This document shows positions 11,601-22,276 of a stretch of DNA of 64,000 nt, piece after piece. Source of the stretch: Trichosphaerium sp. ATCC 40318 (lineage: Eukaryota; Discosea; Flabellinia; Trichosidae); the NCBI GenBank assembly GCA_038496445.1, contig JALMLS010000143.1, positions 248,001 through 312,000 on the forward strand, given 5' to 3'. Numbering within the stretch: the first letter of the stretch is position 1; each line of letters starts with the position of its first letter. A model generated the notes under the pieces. That model was not told where the DNA came from. It worked only from the letters and a program-made list of their open reading frames with translations, and did not search any database. The translations under genes were made by a program, and so were the position numbers.

Positions 11601-13556
11601 GCTTTGGTGTTAGTGCTGTAGAAGTTAGAGAGTTAAAGAAGAAAGAGAAGGAAGAAAAACGTCGTAGTAAGAGACTAGAGATGGAGAAGAGAAAGGAGAA
11701 GTATCTTATTGTTAGATTACCTGATGACACATACTGTACTAAGCAGTGGGAACCAGATATAAGTTTATCTGCTATTCTTGATCTTATACGCCGTCAAAGA
11801 CCCGGTTTAGTCTTTTCTAGCGTATTAAGGGATGCTCAAGGAAAGATTTTATCGTTAGATAAGACATTAGGACAGTTAGATGTTTATGAGATACTGTCTG
11901 GTTCAAGGTAGGTTTCGTGAACGCTTTTTGGGACAGCTGTTCTATTTTATTTAATTCGAAATCTCTTTTGTACTGGCCTATATTTGTTGCTCATGGTTCT
12001 TTTTTTAGAAGCACTTCGAATTCTGCTCCTAGTACGCCTAAGGCATTGAGGTTTGGACCAAAATCTCCAATGCGACGTAATTATAAATCTATTGTTACTG
12101 TGGAAGTAGAACCAGAAGCAGCATCTCCAGCTCACGTACGAAACATAACCAAATCAAAAGTGTTTCTTACTTACTGGTTTTTTAAAAATAGATTCCAAGA
12201 CGGTTCACGGTGTTTATGCCAAATAATGAGGTGTCAAGTAATCTAGTAAAGGCAACAGAGGTCCTAGAAGACCTATTGATGAAGATTCGTGATAAACGAG
12301 ACTATCAATTTAATAGCAGTTACATTGCAACAGATATGACTGGAATGCCTCTTAATACACGCCAAACTATTGGTGAACTTGGTGTAGATGCTATTTGGTT
12401 TGGTCATAAGTTCGAAATGGCTACTATAGATAATAACCCATTAAGAGAACTTGATAGAAGTGTTGACTTTCGTACGTTTAAAATTCGATTTTTTTCTTCT
12501 TCTTTTCTGAGCTCTCTTGGGGTAATTCATTGAATGGTGTTTATCGTTTACGCGCACTTTTTTGAGCGCGTAGTGAAGTGTTCTTGGGAGTTTCGTGTTT
12601 ATTTACTTATTTATATTAGATACGGCTGAAATTGGTGGTAGAGATATTATGAGAGGTCAAGATACAAGAAGGAGTCTTGATTTTTGCTTATATGAAGATG
12701 ATAGTCTCCTTGAGACAATCGGAGGGTTAAAGTCAGTTCATAGTAAAGACTTATTGACACTTCTTCCTGTACGTCACTCAACTGAGATTTTCACAAAATT
12801 CAAGAAAATTTCCCCTCGAGCCAGCGTTTAACGCTGTAGGCCAACTTGTCTTCCTGGTTACTGTGTTATTTATGTTTTCGTATAGGATGGTGGAAGACCA
12901 ATGAGAATGCAACGAGTGGGTTCAAGAGGACACCAGAAGGTGATTACAGGGTTTACATATGACGATCTAAAAGGAGACAGGTATGCTTGCATTCATCACA
13001 AAATAAAAACGACGTTATACTTACGTATTCCAAGAAATCGCCGAACTCTTATTTCTCATATTAAACATGAGAACAAGCGCATTCAAAGGAAGTCAAAACG
13101 TCAAAGTAGTGCTCGATCAAGGTAAGTTTTTTTTGGATTTTTTGGGGTTTTTTTTGGATATCTTAGCGCTAATTAACGTTTATTTAGGAAGCGTGTTGAG
13201 TGTTTTACAAGTAGAGCTAATGCTCATGACATGACAGATATGGCATTATTTGATCTCTGGAGAGAGAAAGAGACAGATTTTGCTACCTTTCGAAATTCCA
13301 CAACACCTTTCAATTATGCCATGGCTAATGTCCCAGTACATACACATACTTCTGTAATAGATGTCTCCCCCAGGAGACGTTCTTCTATAGCTTCAGATAC
13401 AAGAACTTCAGAAGCACCATTACGTTATGAAGACTATTATGATGTAAGTGATATCTTTCTTATTTTATTAACACTTTTTTCTCATTAATTTCGTTGTACT
13501 CACTCTTTTAACAGCACATGACCAGTCTTGTACGTCGAACAAAGAAGATGCGATAG
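8690..13556 (+). CDS. Large basic protein with several ubiquitin-like/RBD-like units
   Basis: A gene of about 14 exons. Exon 1 (8690-8741) starts MDFRSRNRQKRANSLKSG and joins in frame, over a long intron, to the exon at about 9107-9352. Its first third is strongly basic and rich in SP and SPRR sites (for example VPMSPRRLPSPKHSPEG), suggesting a phosphorylated disordered region. From about 10,335 it becomes a series of beta-grasp-like units: SIEILYNPSLKLRRVLKKAT, LRINLPGERFSSIQ, LSILLPDGVSHFFPW, FKVHLPQNQKHSFFYD, YLIVRLPDDTYCTKQW and FTVFMPNNEVSSN. Several units end in a recurring T-[LI]-G-[EQ]-L-x-V tail: TLGELCVGQISYG, TLGQLDVYEI and TIGELGVDAIWFG. This pattern recalls Raf-type RBD, FERM F0 or other ubiquitin-like folds. 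A charged coiled segment (KKKEKEEKRRSKRLEMEKRK) lies near 11,635. The C-terminus is KKMR at 13,556. I do not recognise a named family. Confidence 0.75.
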
Positions 13557-14064
13557 CACGGTTTTTAGAAAAGTTATATAAAATAGTGACATGTATACCA
13601 GTGTACACGTGTAGTATAGATGAGGTTGTACATACCTGTTTGTTTTCAAAAAAAGAAACAACAGGTTATTCTGCAAAAAAAATACAAAATAAAAAGTACA
13701 GCCATTAAATTTTAACACAAGAGACTAAATTTATGATAATACAGTACTTCAATAAATTACTAAATCAAACATTAGGTGGTTTAATATAACGAGAAATACG
13801 AAGTAGTTTTGTGGGTTTTTTTTTCATAACAATCTTTTCACATAAAACGAGTTGAAAACTTAAGTATTAGAAAGCTTTGACGTAATTTGTGGTCATACGA
13901 CTTATGCAAAATATTGTTTGAGCTCTTCACAGTTCCGGAACTAGAAATTCGCGCATTTTAGTAAAATAGCAGTTGACTTGGTAGAGGCGAACAGTCCAAG
14001 ATTGTGATGAGAAAATTACTTCTGGGACAGAGAACGAAACTTGTTTTTATTCTTTACGTTTAAA
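13557..14064. other. AT-rich spacer between convergent genes
   Basis: About 500 bp holding the 3' flanks of the plus-strand ubiquitin-like-domain gene and the minus-strand gene ending at 14065. It is AT-rich. A 72-codon minus-strand frame at 13500-13718 overlaps the last exon of the neighbouring gene and looks accidental. One CACGTG lies near 13606. Confidence 0.45.
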
Positions 14065-14391
14065 TCAATACAACGAAGCTTTAAGTTTAGCAAAGTCTTT
14101 CCCTAATAGGGCTAGTTTCATTTGCCTTTCGAAATCAGTCTTAGTTTCCCTGCAATACTTAGCACTTTCCTTGGCCCCTTCACATTGATTATCTGCATAC
14201 ATTGGTCGTACAACAGTGTAGCAATCTTTGGCACTTAAGCTATAGGTTCCTGACTTCTGTCGGAGAAGTTCCTTTAAAAGCTTCACTTGTTCACCACGTG
14301 AAGCCTTTCTGACTGCATTTGCGATAGCTTTCACCTGAGAATCTGAAATGCGGGGGCTTGGTTTCGAAAGGTACTGTCCTACGCGTGGCAT
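14065..14391 (-). CDS. Small hypothetical protein, 108 aa
   Basis: A single-exon frame. The start at 14391 gives MPRVGQYLSKPSPRISDSQV and a mainly helical, charged protein with three cysteines (CYTVV, NQCEG, KYCRE). The segment ISDSQVKAIANAVRKAS, a stretch with the sense of QVKLLKELLRQ, and a later CYTVV weakly recall the DUF4476 pattern, in which helical pairs follow short sequence signatures. That resemblance is from memory and is not strong. There is no signal peptide or membrane segment. Codon use and clean length make it a credible gene, but its function is unknown. Confidence 0.55.
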   Translation of the reverse strand: MPRVGQYLSKPSPRISDSQVKAIANAVRKASRGEQVKLLKELLRQKSGTYSLSAKDCYTVVRPMYADNQCEGAKESAKYCRETKTDFERQMKLALLGKDFAKLKASLY

Positions 14392-15617
14392 TCTGCTTGA
14401 GTGGTATGATGCTGGTTGTTTGTAAATTATGATTGTATGTACAGCAAGAATTTACTAGACTTTTTTTAGACTTTACAGTAAAACACTTACCGTAAACGTT
14501 ATTCGCTCAATCCACAAATATTGCTGATGCGCGTTTTAGGATAAATGTCAGGCAAGTAGTTGCTTCCTTGTATGATATAACCACAATACAATAGTCACCA
14601 AAAAAGCATGGATACAGTCTATTTTTTTTCGCTGTTTTGTCTCTGAGACAATGACTAGGCGTGTTGGGTATGTTTTGGTGTTTGCGTTTTTACAACATTA
14701 CATGACCATTACTTGAATATTTCTTAGCTAAAAAAGAGGAATAACGTAGATAAAAAATATTGCTGGTGTTGTCCACGTGATAACTTGGTCTTCTTGATCA
14801 ATAGTGGTAATTATCAAAAACTACACAACAGCTAGTCAGAAAATACCAAACTATCTGTAAGGTTCTGAGGATTAAAATAAGAGAAACGTAAGCTGCCACT
14901 CAGGATTCAATGTAAGTACGTCGTGTCTATTTATTGTAATACTACATTCCTTTTTTGTTTTGAATGTGTTGACCAACTGTAAGGATAAATGTGCTCGCCA
15001 TGGAATGATCAGTGTCAACACCAATATCAAAATTACAAGAATAGCTACAACTATAATTTCTATCACTTCTGGTAGCACTGGAAAATCAGAGCCACAATCC
15101 GATTGTGTTGAACAGGATTAAGAAAATAAGATGACTAAACTTGTTGTTATTATGCACTTTGTTTAAAGTCTGCAAGTGATACGTTTTATTATCAATTTCC
15201 AATCACGAAGTAATTTAAGTGGCATTTTATCTGCATAGATTTGAGTGAAACGTCTTTTTTTTCTTTTGAGTTTATTAATATAGCGATTGTTCCAAACGTA
15301 TAGATGTACAAATTGGATAAAAAATAATATCTCAGTTTTTTCGGATATGGCTAAATTACGGCCTTATAACTGTCCTTCAACCATTTTTTAACATCCTCAC
15401 AACGTATGAGACAATTTTCAGTCAAAGGGACGATCAAAACTACAAAATTATGTTAAAATGTTTTACCTCAAGCGCTGGCTATTTCTACGCATCGAAAGTA
15501 ATAAAAAGTGGTTTTGCGGCGACAGTAAAAAAAAAATCACGTGGCGGGCATATTGTCAAAAAAACGTCACCACTATCATTGTCAACGTATTTCTCTGTTT
15601 ACCGTACAGTACTGTAG
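14392..15617. other. Spacer with a possible single-pass membrane exon
   Basis: Mostly non-coding. On the minus strand, about 14872-15117 encodes CSTQSDCGSDFPVLPEVIEI followed by about 20 hydrophobic residues (a transmembrane helix) and a short basic tail. This looks like a membrane-anchor exon of a surface protein. No upstream exons could be assembled, so it may be a relic. The rest shows no gene. CACGTG occurs near 14295, 14773 and 15538. Confidence 0.35.
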
Positions 15618-16613
15618 TTGCTGCATATTTTTATAGACAACGAAGCTACAGCCTACCGCCAAGCCAAGTATTACAACAAAATGAAAAGCGCTCATCACAT
15701 ACGTCATTTATTAGATTCGATTAATCTGGTTAGCACAGAAAAAGGCGTATTTGACCTTATTTCACTTCCAGTCGAATTAATAGTTCATATTCTGAAGCAA
15801 GGGACATATACACTCCCTGCAGCCCAAACTTGCCACTTTCTCCATGATATCGTTCATATCCATGTTGGATACAATGAAATCATCGTTAATAGCGACCACG
15901 AAGTTTCATTGCTTTCTGGTAGTCCGTTACTGCAAAATACACCAATTTGTTTTGGACCATTTAACCCAACTGACTGTGACTTGCGTTTATTTGCAGGAGT
16001 ACACACTATTAACCTCATGTTTTGCTCTGAAATAACAGGTGAGGGTGTCAAAGCATTAACTGGAGTACATGATATTAATTTGGAACTTACAAATGTTGTA
16101 GATGAAGGTTTGAAGTCATTGGCAGGAGTACACACTATTGACCTCAGGTTTTGCTCTGAAATAACAGATGAGGGTGTCAAAGCGTTAGCTGGAGTACATG
16201 GTATTAATTTGAAATGTACAAATGTTACAGATGAGGGTGTCAAAGCATTAACTGGAGTACATGCAATAAATTTGGAACAAACAAACGTTACAGATGAGGG
16301 TGTCAGAGCATTAACTGGAGTACATGAAATAAATTTGGAACATACATATGTTACAGATGAATGTTTGAAGGTATTAGCAGGAGTACACACTATTAAACTC
16401 AGGTTTTGCCGTGAAATAACAGATGAGGGTGTCAAAGCATTAGCTGGAGTACATGAAATTAACTTGTCAAATACAAATATTTCAGATGACAGTTTGAAGG
16501 CGTTGGTAGGAGTACACACTATTAACCTCAGGTTTTGCTCTGAAATAACAGATGAGGGTGTCAAAGCATTAGCTGGAGTACATGAAATTAAAACATACAA
16601 ACATTACAGATGA
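15618..16613 (+). CDS. F-box / leucine-rich repeat protein, frameshifted
   Basis: An intronless frame of 331 codons. An F-box-like segment (LPVELIVHILKQGTYTLPAA) lies at about residues 52-75. From about residue 125 there are about ten leucine-rich repeats alternating two types: GVHTINLRFCSEITDEGVKA, and shorter repeats of the kind EINLSNTNISDDSLKALV. F-box/LRR proteins normally act as SCF ubiquitin-ligase substrate receptors. GVHT-type LRRs are also familiar from giant viruses and large protist families. The frame breaks at about 16590, where the expected EINL becomes EIKTYK through a small deletion. The repeats resume in another frame at 16664. Either this is a recent pseudogene or the shorter product is used. 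A later in-frame ATG at 15681 is an alternative start. Confidence 0.75.
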   Translation: MLHIFIDNEATAYRQAKYYNKMKSAHHIRHLLDSINLVSTEKGVFDLISLPVELIVHILKQGTYTLPAAQTCHFLHDIVHIHVGYNEIIVNSDHEVSLLSGSPLLQNTPICFGPFNPTDCDLRLFAGVHTINLMFCSEITGEGVKALTGVHDINLELTNVVDEGLKSLAGVHTIDLRFCSEITDEGVKALAGVHGINLKCTNVTDEGVKALTGVHAINLEQTNVTDEGVRALTGVHEINLEHTYVTDECLKVLAGVHTIKLRFCREITDEGVKALAGVHEINLSNTNISDDSLKALVGVHTINLRFCSEITDEGVKALAGVHEIKTYKHYR

Positions 16614-16663
16614 AGGTGTGAAGTCATACATAACATTAGCAGATGAGTAGGTGATGAAGGTCA

Positions 16664-16951
16664 TTGGCAGGGATACATACTATTTGTTTGTGTAATTGTA
16701 CAAGGATAACAGATGAGGGTATCAAAGCGTTAACCGGGGTATATGAAATAAATTTGCAAAGTACAAATGTCACAGATGAGGGTGTCAAAGCATTAGCTGG
16801 AGTACATAAAATTAACTTGTCAAATACAAATATTTCAGATGACAGTTTGAAGGCGTTGGTAGGAGTGCACACTATAATATTGAAATTCTGCCGCTACATA
16901 TCAAATAATGGTATAAAGGCCTTGGTAGGCACAGACTATATATTAACATAA
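16664..16951 (+). pseudogene. Displaced 3' part of the F-box/LRR gene
   Basis: A 95-codon frame that continues the LRR array of the preceding frame after a degenerate stretch of about 50 bp. It has four repeats, for example GIHTICLCNCTRITDEGIKA and GVHKINLSNTNISDDSLKAL. The last repeats are nearly identical in DNA to ones in the upstream frame (compare about 16790-16880 with 16440-16525), which points to recent repeat duplication or gene conversion. It ends DYILT at 16951. It probably belonged to one longer LRR protein before the frame was lost. Confidence 0.7.
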
Positions 16952-18169
16952 ACACATCAAGACAAGGCAAATTGTTTAAAAGACAAAAAAAACACAACAT
17001 AAAATATATATTGTATTTAATAGAATGGTTGTACGAGTGGGTTACAAATATATGGTTCAAGTGATTCAACTAATCTACAAACAGAAATACCAGATAAATC
17101 TGATTTGAAAAACATACAATACAATAAATAGAGCCATTCCAACAAGCCATAGTTTGAATATTTAAAAGAATTGTATCTCTAAAACGAAAATCTTTCATTT
17201 TCTTTTCACCATCAACGTCTAATTTAAAAGAAGCAAAAAATCCATTAGAAAGACTCCATACAGCCACTATATTTGATTCTCCATCATCGTAGTGTTTTGG
17301 CATTCTTGATGCTACAGCAAACTCACCATAGCAACAAGATTTAGAAGATGAAGACGACTTTTTGTGTTACTCCGTTTGTGATACCTATTAAGATATAATA
17401 AACACCTCCAGGCCCGGTTCAATCACTGCTCCAGCCAATACAACACCAACTTTACTTTTACTTTTATTTGTCTGCATTGCATCGGACGACCCAATTGCAG
17501 ACTAGCTTACATTGGAGCTAGTCAAGGGTTTACATAGGAGTTGCACCTACTGCTCTCAACGCGGGAAGAGCAAGACACCTCATTAGTCTTCCGTGAGGAC
17601 TGTAATTGTGCGTTTGTGAGCCTGCCACCCAGATATGATCATGTCAAGCTGAAAAAGCTGACCAAGTTCGTAGAAAGTTGGATATAATGTTGGATTTGAT
17701 GAACGCCTGTAAGTGTTCTTGTTTGAACCTGTAGAGAAAGTTTCTTCGGGAGCACATGCTACTACTGTGATGTATGTTGTTGTATTCAAGCCATACCATG
17801 TGTAAAAGGACTAAGATGTATAGTGTGGATGGAGTGTGTACTTAAGCTTTTCAGCAGCACACAGTATACTAGCAAGGTTTGCGTGAGGCGATTGGAACAG
17901 GATCCAAGTGATAGTAATTTGTGGAGTGTTGTATGAGCACTTGTGTTATTGTAATTTTTTGATATTTCGTTTTAGGTTTGGTTTTTTCTTTGCTTTATTA
18001 TTTTTTCAGTAAGAGTGCGGATGATCGCACGATGAGCCAGATCACGTAGCAAGGGGAGATATGTCCAGAAGGGTTCTTGTAATACAATACAACCAAAGAA
18101 AAAGTAGCTGCCATTGCTGCTGCCAAGAAGGCATGAGCAAGTACGGACTATAACATGGCTTTTTAACAA
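16952..18169 (-). other. Possible broken minus-strand gene, unrecognised
   Basis: Several minus-strand frames look protein-like but do not join cleanly. One at about 17355-17070 has KSCCYGEFAVASRMPKHYDD, FASFKLDVDGEKKMKDFRFR and a hydrophobic end. One at about 17480-17400 has GVVLAGAVIEPGLEVFIIS. One at 17789-17583 has NTTTYITVVACAPEETFSTG and ends with a stop. A leader-like segment (LAHAFLAAAMAATFSLVVL) lies near 18145-18090. Taken together they could be exons of a secreted or surface protein, but stops between them suggest decay. I do not recognise a family. Confidence 0.3.
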
Positions 18170-18361
18170 AGCGCAATACCATTAGTAGATTGTCTTCACA
18201 ATACAACAATAAGTAGTAAAAAGATCTCGAATATACAGTGATCTTGTTTAGTATTTTGGCTTCTCCGTTCCTTCATCTCGTAACTTTTAGTGGAAAACCA
18301 GTTTAAACAAATACTAAACTTTATTTGTCCCAAAGCACTTTTTAGTACTTGAATGGTTGAA

Positions 18362-18728
18362 CTAACGCCCTTCCGTTATGAATGAATAATTTGAATATTC
18401 AAATACAGCCTACATTCACAAATATTCACGACTAAAAAAATTCATTCATTATTCATGCACACAGTAAACGGTCGAAAATTGTGCAATTTATGGCTGATTT
18501 TGACTGGATTTGTGGGTTTTGGTGTTCTGTTGACTATTCCGATTCGGTTTTCAAATGCAACTTTTTGAATCTATCCATTTGGAACATCGCTAGGTGCTAC
18601 AAACCAAAAGCTCCTCAACTTCCTGACTCGCCAAACGCCCATGAATATTCATGAATGAATATTAATGAATATGGCTTACGGGACAATGAATATGAATATT
18701 GCTTGTATTCATAACGGAAGGGCGTTAG
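18362..18728. mobile_element. MITE-like element with 22-bp perfect inverted ends and 6-bp target duplication
   Basis: A 367-bp non-coding element. The left end begins CTAACGCCCTTCCGTTATGA. The right end is its exact reverse complement over 22 bp. The flanks carry a direct 6-bp repeat, GTTGAA (18356-18361 and 18729-18734), as expected for a target-site duplication. The interior is rich in subterminal GAATATTCATGAAT-type motifs. There is no coding capacity, so it would need a transposase in trans. The 6-bp duplication does not match the 8 bp of hAT or the TA/TTAA targets, so I leave the superfamily open. Confidence 0.88.
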
Positions 18729-19033
18729 GTTGAACTTGTTTATTTAGTGTCATTTAGTTTCTCGTCAATTGTTTGGACTTAACACAAGCTGTAGCAATGA
18801 TCCATGTTATACTTTATAATCTACTAACGTTATACAATCCTCTAGTCTCTTCTCACCAGAACAAATAAGTCGCTGCAAGAGAAACTTTAAGTGTTGTACT
18901 TATTCACTTAATACTCGACCGAGACTTAATAGAAGTAATCAAGCGCTCCGCCACGTCATCTCAACTTACTGGAGTGTAACGATATTTAACTTTGAGGCAA
19001 AAGATCAAGCTATTCTTCCGTAGTTGTATTGTT

Positions 19034-20130
19034 ATGTTTAAAAATACGCACTGTGCTGTATTCGCACTTGTTTTGTGCCATGTACATTGTTTACATCCAA
19101 AGCAATGCTAACACGTCCTTAGGTCTTTGCTACAGCTTTCTACACGAAGACAACAGGCAGTGTAGCTGATGACGACCTTGCTATTTACTTTTATGATGCT
19201 GGAGGCGTCGTTTCGCCGTTTCATGATATTCCCACATGGGCAGACGAAGAAAAAGGTAAGTTCAAAGTGACTAATAAAGTCGCTTTATCTCGAAGTTTTT
19301 TTAACCCTTTGAGTCATAGGAATTGCCAATTTTATTGTAGAGATACCAAAAGGTGATAAATTGAAGCTTGAGATATCAAGAACAGTGGAGTTTAATCCTA
19401 TTTTACCCGACAGAGAAGATGGTATGGACGACTTTTCTAGTTGCTGATCTAATTCTGAGCGTGTTTCTGTAGGTGAGATCAGGTATTCTTCTTTACAGTA
19501 TCCGGTAAACTATGGCGCATTGCCTAGGACATGGGAGAATCCTACTGTTGTTGATGAATGGACACAGCAGTTTGGTGATAAAGATCCTATTGATGTTTGT
19601 GAAATAGGAAAGATTGTAAGAACACCAGGTGATATTGTACCTTGTAAGGTAAGTATTAACGCCCATTGGTATTATTGTTATTATAATGTATGTAAACACT
19701 TTTAGGTACTGGGTACATTTGCATTAATAGATGGAGGAGAAACAGATTGGAAGGTTGTTTGTATTGGAACAGATGAAGAAATAAGTGCTAAACTTAACTC
19801 AATTGCTGATATTGAAGAGCACTTACCAGGTGACCTTTTCTTGCATCGTCATAATCTACCCTACTAATGCTTTTAATAGGAAAACTTAAAGAGATTCATG
19901 ACTACCTTCGTGACTATAAAATCCCTAAAGGAAAACCTGCAAATGTTTTTGCTTTTGAAGGAGAATTCAAAGACTCAAGCTTTGCAAATGAAGTTATTAA
20001 GTCAACACAGAGAGAATGGAGACGTTTGCTTAATGGTGAAGTACCTACAAAAGGAGAGAACTACGAGATAAATGTCAAGACAATGAGAACAACAGATTCA
20101 GTGTACTACCAAGAACACAATGAATTGTAG
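19034..20130 (+). CDS. Soluble (family I) inorganic pyrophosphatase
   Basis: Hydrolyses pyrophosphate to two phosphates, pulling biosynthetic reactions forward. About six exons: VFATAFYTKTTGSVADDD and SPFHDIPTWADEE, then DKLKLEISRTVEFNPIL, then GEIRYSSLQYPVNYGALPRT, ENPTVVDEWTQ and DKDPIDVCEIG. Later exons give VLGTFALIDGGETDWKVVCI, KLKEIHDYLRDYKIPKGKPA and a C-terminus ending YYQEHNEL at 20130. DKDPIDV matches the family signature D-x-D-P-x-D that binds the metals, and SPFHDIP and YGALP are family landmarks. The proposed exon 1 (19034-19081, MFKNTHCAVFALVLCH) joins in phase and gives a hydrophobic N-terminus that could be a targeting or signal sequence. That part is uncertain. Otherwise the length matches the eukaryotic enzyme. 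Confidence 0.9.
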
Positions 20131-21322
20131 ATTAACAAGTGTATTTTATTTAAACATGACAAAACCAAGGCTGCTATTGTTCACCCAAGCAATAATTATG
20201 TTGAGATGAATGTGTTAGAGAACGATAGGCTAGTTAATTAAGTATTCCATTGTTGCCAAATCATAGTGTTCAACATTAACTCTTGTGCTGTCAAACTACA
20301 ATAAAACAGGAAACTAATAGTTGTGGAATCTTTGTTACAAAAATGCACAAAGTAGAGTGCACTACAAAAAATTGCCGTTAACGCACTGATCGTGGTAAAC
20401 GGGTACATGTTTTCTTCTATGAGGTTGTCAACCATAACTACATGGACAAGTCATTCTCATGCCAGTTTATATGACTCCAAACTATTCCACCCAAAGCCGA
20501 TTGAAAACAAATTCCATAAAAGGGAAATAAACCCAGATTGTTTACAGAGTTCACTACAACTGAGCTTCCTGTTTACGTCCCATACGAAGTAAATAGCCGG
20601 TGGATGGTATTATAAAGTGTGTTTAGAATGATATACACAACTTGGGGAATGCCGTTTTTTCACACGTGCGACGAACTCTGACTTTGTGCAATTAGTTACC
20701 TCAAAAGTATGCATCATGTCTCGTATGTACCACTACACGTCTGGTAAACAAGGATCAAGCCGCATAGGCGTATGCTCAATAGTACATCTGGTAAAAGCCT
20801 GGACGAACTATATTCAGGTAAAGTAAGTGTCTTGCGCAACTGAGTTCTCGCATAAAACAACTTTTGGAGCTATCCTTAATGCTAAATCATTCGTTTCTAA
20901 GAATACAGGTGTTAGTTCAAGCTTCACAGATGCTTCTAACTCCAACTTGTAATAACAATAATAAAGACCTTTATCACTGCAGTACGGACATTCCTACTTA
21001 ACATCAACTGTTTCATTAGATATCCAGTATGGATAAAACTGTTTCAAGTGCAAAACAACCCGCTGAATTGCTGTGCTAGGCCGAAGACCCAATTGTATTC
21101 AGAAACCAAACATTGCTTACACTGAAAATATATACGTGTCTTATTCTTCACGCCTTACCCGCTTCTATACCATCAAACCTGTTCGATAATTGTCCAATAA
21201 AAAACAGCTAAAAAACAATGACAATGGCTAGCAAAGTATCACAAGAAAATTCTTTATTGTTGTCTACAAGAAGTTCATTAAGTCTTACATCACAATATGT
21301 TGTTAAGGCACACGTATACTAT
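20131..21322. other. Spacer with a possible small membrane-protein relic
   Basis: No confident gene. A 65-codon minus-strand frame (20238-20435) contains MVDNLIEENMYPFTTISALT followed by hydrophobic residues and could be a membrane exon. Upstream minus-strand sequence near 20580-20450 (NNLGLFPFYGICFQSALGG) might extend it, but I cannot join them safely. The rest is AT-rich spacer. Confidence 0.3.
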
Positions 21323-22276
21323 TTATGACTTGTACATTGTAAGATTTACAATGTTGCTATGTATCAACGCAGAGTGTCCATAAACTTCTTCACAGTACCT
21401 TTCTTTATAGGTTTTTACCTGAAAAAATACTTGGAGCGGAAACACATCAGGTGTGTTAGCATCTGCAACATGAGTGTGATAATCTTTTGCTTGAAGAGAA
21501 AAGATACCCGTATACCTAATTAAAGGCATACAAGCTATTGGTCTGGGTGCCATGGCAATATTAAACAAGAAAGGTATTTCAAACTTTTTTTTTTCTCCTG
21601 CCTTCAAAATGGCTGAAAAATCTTGCATTCTTGCATCAGGCGAATGGTAACTTGGTCCATAAAAATCCTTTTTGTTATTGAGATAACTACGTGGGTCACT
21701 GACAGTAGGTTTCCATATATATAAAGCACTTCCGCCTTCAATAACAGAACATTCATCAAAAATAAAATCGTGACCGTGACCAAGAAAAATGGTTTCTTCA
21801 TTTTTACCAATATTCTCAAGTACGAGCTTGAATGTTACTGTCTCTCCTTTATGAATATTTGTCTTATCGCTAGTCAGCTCTGATACAATATTAGGAACAA
21901 GTCTATTTTTATACTTCTCTTTCCACGTGCTAGCATCAACATTATACAAAGTCGGTGGCATTTCGAAAGTCGTTGTCAGTGGCGAGTATCCATCGTTTAA
22001 ATTTTTCTTAAGCTTCTCCTCTATTATGTCGTGGACTAGAGTCTCTATTTCTTCGGCGTCGGTACCCCATTTCTGATGGTACAACCGTTTGTAGATGTAT
22101 TCTTCGTCGGTTCGAATTATTTCGTTTAGAAAGTGGTTTGATTGTTGTAGTGAAGCTAAATCTTGCCACGAGAGGTTGTTACTCACAATAATATTTGAGA
22201 GTATCTCGAGAGGCAATGAAAATAACTTTGCGCTGTAAGTACATTCCGGAGAAGGAGGAGCACGCTTCGATTCCAT
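21323..22276 (-). CDS. F-box protein with beta-sandwich-like C-terminal domain
   Basis: A single-exon frame of 317 codons. Residues 17-60 form a good F-box: KLFSLPLEILSNIIVSNNLS, then WQDLASLQQSNHFLNEII. A helical linker follows (EEIETLVHDIIEEKLKK). From about residue 130 a region opens with HKGETVTFKLVLENIGKNEE and TIFLGHGHDFIFDE. This resembles the start of BsuPI/intracellular-proteinase-inhibitor-type or arrestin-like beta-sandwiches (gain of N-glycine, then a short strand), but the match is from pattern memory. It ends NIVNLTMYKS. The likely role is a substrate adaptor for an SCF ubiquitin ligase, with the C-terminal domain binding the target. That is inference. An RBX-type RING protein, another SCF part, is encoded at 29995-30475. 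Confidence 0.78.
   Translation of the reverse strand: MESKRAPPSPECTYSAKLFSLPLEILSNIIVSNNLSWQDLASLQQSNHFLNEIIRTDEEYIYKRLYHQKWGTDAEEIETLVHDIIEEKLKKNLNDGYSPLTTTFEMPPTLYNVDASTWKEKYKNRLVPNIVSELTSDKTNIHKGETVTFKLVLENIGKNEETIFLGHGHDFIFDECSVIEGGSALYIWKPTVSDPRSYLNNKKDFYGPSYHSPDARMQDFSAILKAGEKKKFEIPFLFNIAMAPRPIACMPLIRYTGIFSLQAKDYHTHVADANTPDVFPLQVFFQVKTYKERYCEEVYGHSALIHSNIVNLTMYKS

Noticed and set aside
15854-16600. A 248-codon open frame on the minus strand
   Set aside because: It is the antisense of the F-box/LRR array. The repeat's codon composition keeps the opposite strand free of stops; the repeated residues merely mirror the LRR period.
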